Source of the DNA: Alcaligenaceae bacterium UBA6179
GTDB taxonomy: Bacteria > Pseudomonadota > Gammaproteobacteria > Burkholderiales > Burkholderiaceae_B
NCBI GenBank assembly: GCA_002422175.1
Contig: DITR01000040.1
Span: 1-7,151 of the forward strand
DNA length: 7,151 bases
Reading direction: 5' to 3'
A program made the position numbers and the translations under genes. Of the stretch, positions 1-4,947 are shown one piece after another. Each line of letters opens with the position of its first letter. Positions within the stretch are counted from its first letter, which is position 1. The notes under the pieces were generated by a model. The model did not search any database. It saw only the letters and a program-made list of their open reading frames with translations, and was not told the DNA's origin.

Positions 1-10
1 GATGCTTGGT

Positions 11-39
11 GTTAACCATGCATCACAAACATGGTTAAC
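11..39. repeat. Perfect 10-bp inverted repeat past the RidA-family gene (possible terminator)
   Basis: The arms GTTAACCATG (11-20) and CATGGTTAAC (30-39) are perfect reverse complements around a 9-base loop. The repeat begins 8 bp beyond the stop codon of the RidA-family gene, where a terminator for the minus-strand pncB operon would be expected. No T-tract follows on the minus strand. On the plus strand a broken T-run (TTAAGTTTT, 40-48) follows, so the hairpin could also act on transcripts arriving from the left. The structure is seen directly; its role as terminator is inference. Confidence 0.4.
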
Positions 40-46
40 TTAAGTT

Positions 47-397
47 TTAAACTGCAGCAGTCACGACAATTTCAACTTTGTAGTCGGCATTAGCGAGGCG
101 GGCTTCTATGGTGGCTCGGGGCGGTGCATTACCATCGGCAACCCAGTCGTCCCACGCTTTATTCATGCCATCAAACTCTTTCATATTAGCCACAAAAATT
201 TGTGCCATCAAAATACGCGATTTGTTACTACCGGCTTCAGCCAAGAGTTTGTCTATAGTGCTTAAAATTTGAGCTGTTTGCCCTGCAATATCTTCTGATA
301 CATCGTCTGCGACTTGGCCTGCCAAATAAGCAACACCATTATAAACAGCCATGTCAGACAATCTTTTACCTACATTAACGCGCTTGATAACTTGCAT
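47..397 (-). CDS. RidA family protein (YjgF/YER057c/UK114 fold)
   Basis: A 116-residue protein of the size usual for RidA proteins, which form trimers in the cytoplasm. Canonical members deaminate reactive enamine/imine intermediates such as 2-aminoacrylate made by PLP enzymes. The segment APPRATIEARLA carries the family's substrate-binding arginine (R94), and KVEIVVTAAV carries the conserved glutamate (E109). Their spacing of 15 matches R105/E120 of TdcF-type proteins, as I recall them. The internal ATG at 397 was chosen because AGAGGA lies just upstream on the minus strand (404-409) and the family fold begins here. A longer frame reaches 520 but would overlap the 3' end of pncB with non-family sequence. 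The gene lies 28 bp downstream of pncB and is probably co-transcribed. It is one of the divergent Rid subgroups common in Burkholderiales, so its exact substrate is uncertain. Confidence 0.88.
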   Translation of the reverse strand: MQVIKRVNVGKRLSDMAVYNGVAYLAGQVADDVSEDIAGQTAQILSTIDKLLAEAGSNKSRILMAQIFVANMKEFDGMNKAWDDWVADGNAPPRATIEARLANADYKVEIVVTAAV

Positions 398-403
398 GAT
401 ATT

Positions 404-409
404 TCCTCT
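404..409 (-). promoter_or_regulatory. Ribosome binding site deciding the RidA-family start
   Basis: On the minus strand the sequence before the ATG at 397 reads AAGAGGAAATATC. AGAGGA is a good Shine-Dalgarno match with about 6 bases of spacing. It supports starting the protein at MQVIKRV rather than at the longer upstream ATG at 520. Confidence 0.7.
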
Positions 410-425
410 TAAAAATATTGCTCTA

Positions 426-1601
426 TTATGCCGTAGGCAAATCAAAAACCTGTCGTAAATATGCCAAATATGTAGCATCATCACACATTGTTTTTTCAGG
501 GGCATCTGACACTTTAGCAACAGGCTGATCGTTACACCGTACCATTTTCATCACAATTTGTATCGGTTCAAGACCCAAATCATTTGTGAGATTCGTCCCA
601 ATTCCAAAAGAAAGATGACAACGACCAGAAAATCGATGTGCAATTTCAATAGCGAGGGGGAATGTCAACGCGTCTGAAAACACCAAGGTTTTTGAGTGTG
701 GTGGTACGCGATTTGATTGGTAATGCTCGAGCATGCGCTCACCCCATATAAAGGGGTCGCCTGAGTCGTGGCGCACACCGTCAAACAATTTGCAAAAGTA
801 CATATCAAAATCGCGTAAAAACGCATCAAGCCCATAGATATCTGATAATGCGATGCCTAAATCACCCCGATATTCTTTTGCCCAAACCTCTAGGGCAAAT
901 ACCTGAGAGTCGCGTAAACGCGGCCCCAAAGCTTGACAGGCCTGAAGATATTCATGACCCATGGTACCCAATGGCGTAACGTTATGACGCTTAGCAAAAA
1001 GAACGTTGCTAGTACCGGCAAAGTGATGGCCCATCGTGTTGATTAGGGTCGTCACAACTTCTTCATGCCAGCTAGACGAAAAACGCCGACGTGTACCGTA
1101 TTCGGCAACTTTAAAAGAGGCTAAATGAGGCACATCAGTCACGAGTTTAATTTTTTCAGTTAAACGCCGCCGCCCTTCGTCAAGCGCAGGCTGGTTTGAC
1201 TCACGACGAAAATATAACTCATTCACAATTGCTAAAACGGGTATTTCAAACAAAATTGTGTGTAACCAAGAGCCTTTGACAACGATTGATATTTCGCCAG
1301 GTAATTCACCTTCAGCGACTTGAATACATTTTTCAGGTAAGTGAAAAAGTTCTAAAAAATCAATAAAGTCACTTTTAATGAACCTTAAATGACGTAAATA
1401 ATCAAGCTCTTCAATAGTAAACCTCAGCTTGCAAAGCGCTTTTATTTCTTTGCGAATGTCGTCAGCCAAGGGTAACAAATTAACATTTGGGGTGCGACAT
1501 TTAAACCTGTATTCCACTTGTGCCGCCGGGAAGTGATGCAAAACAACTTGCATCATAGTGAATTTGTACAGGTCAGTATCAAGCAAAGAGTTAATAATCA
1601 T
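426..1601 (-). CDS. pncB: Nicotinate phosphoribosyltransferase
   Basis: A 391-residue protein, close to the roughly 400 residues of E. coli PncB. It converts nicotinate and PRPP, with ATP, to nicotinate mononucleotide, the entry step of the Preiss-Handler NAD salvage pathway, in the cytoplasm. Visible family signatures are the N-terminal LLDTDLYKFTMMQ (residues 6-18), EYGTRRRFS (167-175), TPLGTMGHEY with the histidine that is transiently phosphorylated (H216, equivalent to H219 of the Salmonella enzyme), GVRHDSGDP (275-283) and the phosphate-binding FGIGTNLTND (332-341). A weak GGAAA Shine-Dalgarno sequence precedes the ATG. The gene is divergent from fdxA across 124 bp and is followed closely by the RidA-family gene. 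No truncation or frameshift is seen. Confidence 0.96.
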   Translation of the reverse strand: MIINSLLDTDLYKFTMMQVVLHHFPAAQVEYRFKCRTPNVNLLPLADDIRKEIKALCKLRFTIEELDYLRHLRFIKSDFIDFLELFHLPEKCIQVAEGELPGEISIVVKGSWLHTILFEIPVLAIVNELYFRRESNQPALDEGRRRLTEKIKLVTDVPHLASFKVAEYGTRRRFSSSWHEEVVTTLINTMGHHFAGTSNVLFAKRHNVTPLGTMGHEYLQACQALGPRLRDSQVFALEVWAKEYRGDLGIALSDIYGLDAFLRDFDMYFCKLFDGVRHDSGDPFIWGERMLEHYQSNRVPPHSKTLVFSDALTFPLAIEIAHRFSGRCHLSFGIGTNLTNDLGLEPIQIVMKMVRCNDQPVAKVSDAPEKTMCDDATYLAYLRQVFDLPTA

Positions 1602-1725
1602 TTAGTTTCCAACAACATACTAAAACATAGTACACGCTGTAACGCTTTTGGGGGCATTGCTGAATAGGTTGAACTAAACGGGTAAAATGTTGGGAACATA
1701 ACATTTTTCTTGGAAGTGAATTGTC
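1602..1725. promoter_or_regulatory. Divergent pncB / fdxA promoter region
   Basis: These 124 bp separate two divergent genes and must hold the promoter of each. For fdxA the best -10 candidate is TAAAAT (1683-1688), with a poorly spaced TTGCTG (1657-1662, 20-bp gap) upstream. For pncB there are minus-strand -10-like hexamers TACTAT (plus 1627-1632) and TAGTAT (plus 1617-1622), neither with a convincing -35. Consensus matching alone does not fix either start site. Confidence 0.35.
1684..1707. repeat. 8-bp inverted repeat upstream of fdxA (operator or 5' UTR hairpin candidate)
   Basis: AAAATGTT (1684-1691) and AACATTTT (1700-1707) are perfect reverse complements 8 bp apart. A second, overlapping dyad, ATGTT-GGG-AACAT (1687-1699), shares the left arm. 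The element overlaps the best -10 candidate for fdxA and ends 18 bases before its ATG, so a bound protein could block transcription. If transcribed, it would form an AU-rich hairpin just before the GGAAG Shine-Dalgarno sequence (1712-1716). No known regulator is recognised. Confidence 0.45.
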
Positions 1726-2049
1726 ATGACCCACGTCGTAACTGAAAGCTGTATTAAGTGCAAATTTACTGACTGCGTTGACGTTTGTCCGGTTGATTGT
1801 TTTCGTGAAGGGCCTAATTTTTTAGTGATTGACCCCGATGAATGCATAGATTGTGCCGTTTGCATTCCTGAATGCCCAGCCAATGCCATTTTCGCTGAAG
1901 AAGATGTTCCCGCAGACCAAATTGCATTTATCGCTTTAAATGCTGAACTAACACCTAGGTTTGCTAGCATTACACGAACAAAAGCCCCTTTAGCTGAAGC
2001 TGACAAATGGAATGGTGTTCCTGGCAAACTTCAATATCTTGAAAAATAG
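1726..2049 (+). CDS. fdxA: 7Fe ferredoxin, [3Fe-4S][4Fe-4S] type
   Basis: A 107-residue small acidic electron carrier that closely resembles Azotobacter vinelandii ferredoxin I, including the C-terminal tail ending GKLQYLEK. Cysteine placement matches that protein shifted by one. C9, C17 and C50 would bind the [3Fe-4S] cluster, and C21, C40, C43 and C46 the [4Fe-4S] cluster. C25 is the extra free cysteine near the 4Fe cluster. The residues sit in SCIKCKFTDCVDVCPVDC and ECIDCAVCIPECP. The ATG is preceded by GGAAG with about 9 bases of spacing. The ferredoxin-NADP reductase gene follows after 8 bp, its expected redox partner. In Azotobacter this FdI/FNR pair is linked to control of the oxidative stress response; a similar role here is only inference. 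Confidence 0.95.
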   Translation: MTHVVTESCIKCKFTDCVDVCPVDCFREGPNFLVIDPDECIDCAVCIPECPANAIFAEEDVPADQIAFIALNAELTPRFASITRTKAPLAEADKWNGVPGKLQYLEK

Positions 2050-2057
2050 TCTTATTT

Positions 2058-2882
2058 GTGATTGACCCCTCCCACTCAATTGACACGCAAAAACTTCCAA
2101 AGCCTCAACCTATTGAGACTAAGTACACCTGCGAAACGATTACGCAACGCACAGTTTGGTTAAAAGATCGCTTGTTTTCTGTTCAAACAACACGCGATGC
2201 GGCTTTTAATTACGCACCTGGTCAGTTTGCCCGTATAGGGCTCAAATCTCAACCCGACCTCGCTGAGCCTGATGTATGGCGGGCTTATTCAATGGTTACG
2301 CAACCCCAAGACCCCGGGCTTGAGTTTTATTGTGTCGTGGTACCTGATGGTCAGTTTAGCCCTCTACTTTTGCAACAAAAGGTCGGCGATTACATTTGGG
2401 TTGAGCGTCAAGCCTTTGGTTTTTTAACACTCGATCGTTTTACCTCGGCCGACACGCTTTGGCTTGTTGCAACGGGTACGGGTATTTCAGCTTTTTTACC
2501 TATGCTCAAAGCCGCAGAGATCTGGCAAAAATTTAAAACTGTTATTTTGGTTCATGGTGTACGTCAGCCAGAAGAGTTGGCTTACCGCGAGCAAATCGAG
2601 ACACTTGTAGAGTATCGAAAAAAATTGCCGGGTGGTCAACTTAAGTACCTACCCATTTGCTCACAATCTACGCTAAACGGCCCTAGTCGCATTACAACTC
2701 TATACGAAACCAATCAACTCACCGAGCTTGTAAATGAGCCCCTGAACCCTGTGCAGTCTCGCATCATGCTATGTGGCAACCCTGCTATGGTGACCGAAAT
2801 GCGTAGTTTGTTATCTTTAGATGGTTTTGCCGCAGGGCGACGCGGCGTATTGGGTACCCTTGCAGTTGAAAACTATTGGTGA
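2058..2882 (+). CDS. fpr: Ferredoxin--NADP+ reductase (FAD-dependent, bacterial Fpr type)
   Basis: A 274-residue cytoplasmic flavoprotein that moves electrons between NADP(H) and ferredoxin, here presumably FdxA. The N-terminal FAD domain contains APGQFARIGL (53-62) and the FAD-contacting RAYS motif (75-78). The NADP domain contains ATGTGISAFLPML (138-150), VHGVR (165-169) and MLCGNPAMV (237-245). The protein ends in VENYW, as bacterial FNRs with an aromatic C-terminus do. It is somewhat longer than the usual 255-260 residues because of an N-terminal extension of about 20 residues before the conserved fold. The start is GTG. An in-frame TGA at 2040-2042 excludes any earlier start, and no ATG lies before the conserved region. 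There is no good Shine-Dalgarno sequence, so translation is probably coupled to fdxA, whose stop is 8 bp upstream. Confidence 0.93.
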   Translation: MIDPSHSIDTQKLPKPQPIETKYTCETITQRTVWLKDRLFSVQTTRDAAFNYAPGQFARIGLKSQPDLAEPDVWRAYSMVTQPQDPGLEFYCVVVPDGQFSPLLLQQKVGDYIWVERQAFGFLTLDRFTSADTLWLVATGTGISAFLPMLKAAEIWQKFKTVILVHGVRQPEELAYREQIETLVEYRKKLPGGQLKYLPICSQSTLNGPSRITTLYETNQLTELVNEPLNPVQSRIMLCGNPAMVTEMRSLLSLDGFAAGRRGVLGTLAVENYW

Positions 2883-2916
2883 CTGATGCGTGGGCGTTGA
2901 GATAGGTTACGTTTTG

Positions 2917-2950
2917 TTGCATCATGAGTTAAGTTGCATCATTATTTAAG
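2917..2950. repeat. Two tandem 17-bp repeats upstream of phaZ
   Basis: TTGCATCATGAGTTAAG (2917-2933) and TTGCATCATTATTTAAG (2934-2950) match at 15 of 17 positions. They are followed in the same phase by a third TTGC (2951-2954) that then diverges. The submotif TTAAGTTGC recurs at each junction, and TTAAGTGC appears again at 2983-2990. Near-two-turn spacing of identical half-sites looks like a repeated protein-binding site. They lie upstream of the phaZ promoter candidate. The repeats are seen; the binding role is inference. Confidence 0.5.
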
Positions 2951-2970
2951 TTGCGACTTAACAACGTTTT
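2928..2970 (+). terminator. Stem-loop after fpr, candidate terminator
   Basis: GTTAAGTTGCATC (2928-2940) pairs with GTTGCGACTTAAC (2950-2962) as a 13-bp stem with one U-G wobble and one U-U mismatch around a 9-base AT-rich loop. A short T-run (TTTT, 2967-2970) follows after four bases. The position, 45 bp past the fpr stop and before the phaZ promoter, suits a terminator of the fdxA-fpr operon. The stem is moderate in GC and the U-tract is short, so efficiency is doubtful. The same bases form part of the 17-bp repeats, so this may instead be an operator. Confidence 0.4.
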
Positions 2971-3000
2971 AGTAACAATTATTTAAGTGCTGAAATCTCT

Positions 3001-3028
3001 TTGCAAAAGCAATCTAACCCTAGATAAT
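3001..3028 (+). promoter_or_regulatory. Candidate phaZ promoter with TTGC-N4-GCAA dyad over the -35
   Basis: TTGCAA (3001-3006, 4 of 6 to the -35 consensus) and GATAAT (3023-3028, 5 of 6 to the -10 consensus) are separated by 16 bp. Transcription would start near 3035, about 30 bases before the phaZ ATG. The -35 lies inside the dyad TTGC-AAAA-GCAA (3001-3012), a natural place for a repressor. TGC/GCA half-sites recall those reported for PhaR, the repressor of polyhydroxyalkanoate genes, but the exact consensus is not matched from memory, so this is a suggestion only. Confidence 0.45.
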
Positions 3029-3064
3029 TAAATAACCAGTTATACAAAAAAGGGTTTAGTTAGT

Positions 3065-4288
3065 ATGCTTTATCACCTGCACGAATTAAAGAAAGCGTTT
3101 TTTTCGCCGCTACTTAGTTTTTCAGATATTGGTTCAAGTTTATTTACAAATCCGGCCAGCCCATTTGCTTACTCGCCATTATCGCGGTCTTTTGCAGCCG
3201 GATACGAATTAGTCAATAGGCTAGGCAAGTCATATAGCAAACCTGCTTGGGGTTTAGACACAACAACTGTTGACGAAAAAATTGTTGCGGTCCAAACTGA
3301 AACGACAACCCAAACCCCCTTTTGCCACCTCATTCACTTTCGGCGCGACTTACCTTTAAGTCGGCCTAAAGACCCCTGTATTTTGTTAGTTGCCCCTTTA
3401 TCAGGGCACCATGCCACGTTGTTACGTGATACGGTGCGCACCTTGTTGCCTAAACATGATGTGCATGTAACCGATTGGGTTGATGCCCGCTTGGTGCCTA
3501 TCTCAGAAGGGGCTTTTCATCTTGATGATTACGTGCACACCATTCAAGGTTTTATTAGACACTTAGGCCCTAACGTTCATGTCATGTCTGTCTGTCAACC
3601 CACGGTTCCCGTTTTAGCTGCTATTTCATTAATGGCTTCAGCAAAAGACCCTGCATTACCTAAAAGCATGGTGATGATGGGGGGCCCTATTGATACACGC
3701 GAGTCACCCACGCAAGTCAACCGCTTGGCAGAAAACAAACCCTTCGAATGGTTTGAAGAAAAACTCATTCATATCGTGCCTAACAATCACCCTGGTGCAG
3801 GTCGTCATGTTTACCCGGGCTTCTTACAGCATGCGGGTTTTATTGCTATGAACCCAGATCGTCATTTAAAGTCACATTATGATTTTTATTTAGATCTTCT
3901 TCAGGGTGACGACGACGATGCAGAAGCGCATCGTCGTTTTTATAATGAATACAACGCAGTTTTAGACATGCCTGCAGAGTTTTATCTTGATACGATAAAA
4001 GTAGTTTTTCAAAATCACGATTTACCCAAAGGAACTTGGGTCGTTGGGGGGCAAACCGTTAAACCGTCTGACATCTCAAATGTGGCACTTTTCACCATCG
4101 AAGGTGAGTTAGATGACATTTCTGGTGAAGGCCAAACCAAAGCAGCACAAGCACTGTGCTCGGGCATACCCAAATCGCTTAAACAACACTTTACGGCACC
4201 AAGTTGCGGTCATTACGGCATTTTTTCAGGTCGCCGTTGGCGTGAAGATATTTACCCTAAAATTGCGGCATTCATTCGTCGCGCTTAA
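3065..4288 (+). CDS. phaZ: Intracellular polyhydroxybutyrate depolymerase
   Basis: A 407-residue protein resembling Ralstonia eutropha PhaZa1 (about 419 residues), which hydrolyses native intracellular PHB granules and so releases stored carbon. The N-terminus MLYHLHELKKAF and the segment NPASPFAYSPLSRSFAAGYEL are typical of the family. The catalytic triad can be placed: C177 in MSVCQPT, where cysteine replaces the usual lipase serine; D350 in EGELDDISG; and H383 in CGHYGIFSGRRWR. Spacing agrees with C183, D355 and H388 of the Ralstonia enzyme. No signal peptide is seen, consistent with an intracellular enzyme. AGGG (3051-3054) is a Shine-Dalgarno candidate 10 bases from the ATG. The gene heads a probable operon with the RnfB-like gene and nth. 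A terminator-like hairpin lies inside the coding sequence at 3912-3941. Confidence 0.95.
   Translation: MLYHLHELKKAFFSPLLSFSDIGSSLFTNPASPFAYSPLSRSFAAGYELVNRLGKSYSKPAWGLDTTTVDEKIVAVQTETTTQTPFCHLIHFRRDLPLSRPKDPCILLVAPLSGHHATLLRDTVRTLLPKHDVHVTDWVDARLVPISEGAFHLDDYVHTIQGFIRHLGPNVHVMSVCQPTVPVLAAISLMASAKDPALPKSMVMMGGPIDTRESPTQVNRLAENKPFEWFEEKLIHIVPNNHPGAGRHVYPGFLQHAGFIAMNPDRHLKSHYDFYLDLLQGDDDDAEAHRRFYNEYNAVLDMPAEFYLDTIKVVFQNHDLPKGTWVVGGQTVKPSDISNVALFTIEGELDDISGEGQTKAAQALCSGIPKSLKQHFTAPSCGHYGIFSGRRWREDIYPKIAAFIRRA
3912..3941 (+). repeat. Terminator-like hairpin inside phaZ
   Basis: ACGACGATGC (3912-3921) and GCATCGTCGT (3928-3937) form a perfect 10-bp stem around the six-base loop AGAAGC. The last T of the stem begins a run of five Ts (3937-3941). 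This is the layout of an intrinsic terminator, but it lies in frame within phaZ, encoding DDDAEAHRRF at about residues 283-292. During active translation ribosomes would mask it. It may be a coincidence of GAC/GAT and CGT codons. Confidence 0.4.
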
Positions 4289-4296
4289 ATATTACT

Positions 4297-4899
4297 TTGA
4301 CACCTTCTCTCGTTGATCAAATTGATGCATTACTGCCTCAGACCCAATGCACAAAGTGCGGGTTCGACGGCTGTCGACCCTATGCAGAAGCGTTAGCAGC
4401 AGGTTTAAGTAAGCCCAATCGTTGCCCACCGGGTGGCGAGCAAGGCATGTTGCGATTATCTCAATTACTTCACGCACAACCTGAACCCATTGACCCCAGT
4501 TGCGGTCAATCTGGGCCTTTTAAAATTGCTATGATCGACGAAGCCCATTGTATTGGTTGCACCTTATGTATTGATGCCTGTCCTGTTGACGCCATTGTTG
4601 GCGCGAATAAGCGTATGCATACGGTTATCGCTGACGCGTGCACGGGTTGCGAGCTTTGCTTGCCCCCCTGCCCTGTTGATTGCATTGAAATGGTGACGGC
4701 ACCCAATAAATTAGACTGGACACCCGCACGCGCCCAAATCGCTCGAAATCGCTACTTGATACGAAACGCCCGTTTAGATCGGCACACCACTGCCGCAGCC
4801 ACACCAACTGTTTTAAATACTTTAAGTAAAGAAAGTATTTTGGAAGGCGTTATGGCACGCGTGAAAGCGCGTCGTGCAAATCAATCAGATTTTCCTTAG
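4297..4899 (+). CDS. RnfB/RsxB-like electron transport protein, soluble form with three Fe-S motifs
   Basis: A 200-residue protein homologous to RnfB/RsxB, the Fe-S subunit that passes electrons from or to ferredoxin in the Rnf/Rsx complex. An N-terminal Fe-S domain has C18, C21, C26 and C43 (QTQCTKCGFDGC ... RCPPGG). Two ferredoxin-type 4Fe-4S motifs follow: C85/C88/C91/C95 and C115/C118/C121/C125. The roughly 30-residue membrane anchor of E. coli RsxB is absent: the protein starts right at the Fe-S domain. It has a basic, alanine-rich C-terminal tail (about 140-200). The start is TTG. An in-frame TAA at 4258-4260 and the lack of any ATG/GTG before the first Fe-S motif leave no better choice. 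No Shine-Dalgarno sequence is visible, and the phaZ stop is 8 bp upstream, so coupling is likely. No other rnf gene is in the window. The anchorless form beside nth is, from memory, common in betaproteobacteria; its partner is unknown. Confidence 0.85.
   Translation: MTPSLVDQIDALLPQTQCTKCGFDGCRPYAEALAAGLSKPNRCPPGGEQGMLRLSQLLHAQPEPIDPSCGQSGPFKIAMIDEAHCIGCTLCIDACPVDAIVGANKRMHTVIADACTGCELCLPPCPVDCIEMVTAPNKLDWTPARAQIARNRYLIRNARLDRHTTAAATPTVLNTLSKESILEGVMARVKARRANQSDFP
4815..4840. repeat. 9-bp perfect inverted repeat in the 3' end of the RnfB-like gene
   Basis: AAATACTTT (4815-4823) and AAAGTATTT (4832-4840) are perfect reverse complements around an 8-base spacer. It lies about 60 bp before the stop codon of the RnfB-like gene and about 100 bp before nth. 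It could be a processing or pausing site between the two genes, or chance in AT-rich sequence. Confidence 0.3.
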
Positions 4900-4929
4900 C
4901 CTTAAGTGTTTTTATATTAGCCAATAAAT

Positions 4930-4947
4930 ATGAAAGCAATCATATGA
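4930..4947 (+). other. Possible five-codon leader frame overlapping the nth start
   Basis: An ATG at 4930 opens a frame of five codons (M-K-A-I-I) that ends in TGA at 4945-4947. This TGA overlaps the nth ATG (4944-4946) in the classic ATGA arrangement. nth itself has only a weak GAAAG in front, so reinitiation after this leader is conceivable. The leader has no evident ribosome site of its own. This is a reading of the sequence with no independent support. Confidence 0.2.

Noticed and set aside
398..520. N-terminal extension of the RidA-family protein to an ATG at 520
   Set aside because: The extension overlaps the 3' end of pncB, has no family resemblance, and the ATG at 397 has a good Shine-Dalgarno sequence and starts at the expected fold boundary.
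1674..2027. Open frame of 117 codons on the minus strand opposite fdxA
   Set aside because: It is antisense to a clear ferredoxin gene; the product is low-complexity and resembles no family.
2917..2954. CRISPR-like or replication-origin iterons
   Set aside because: Only two 17-bp units without spacers, and no cas, rep or replication genes nearby; a regulator site is the simpler reading.
3941..3946. Perfect TATAAT inside phaZ as an internal promoter
   Set aside because: No -35-like hexamer lies at a suitable distance, and the hexamer is explained by codons for Y-N in the conserved protein.
4113..4316. Plus-strand frame overlapping the end of phaZ
   Set aside because: It is an out-of-frame reading of phaZ, which has its catalytic histidine region here.
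4506..4807. Minus-strand frames opposite the RnfB-like gene
   Set aside because: They are antisense to the cysteine-rich Fe-S coding region and have no recognisable features.
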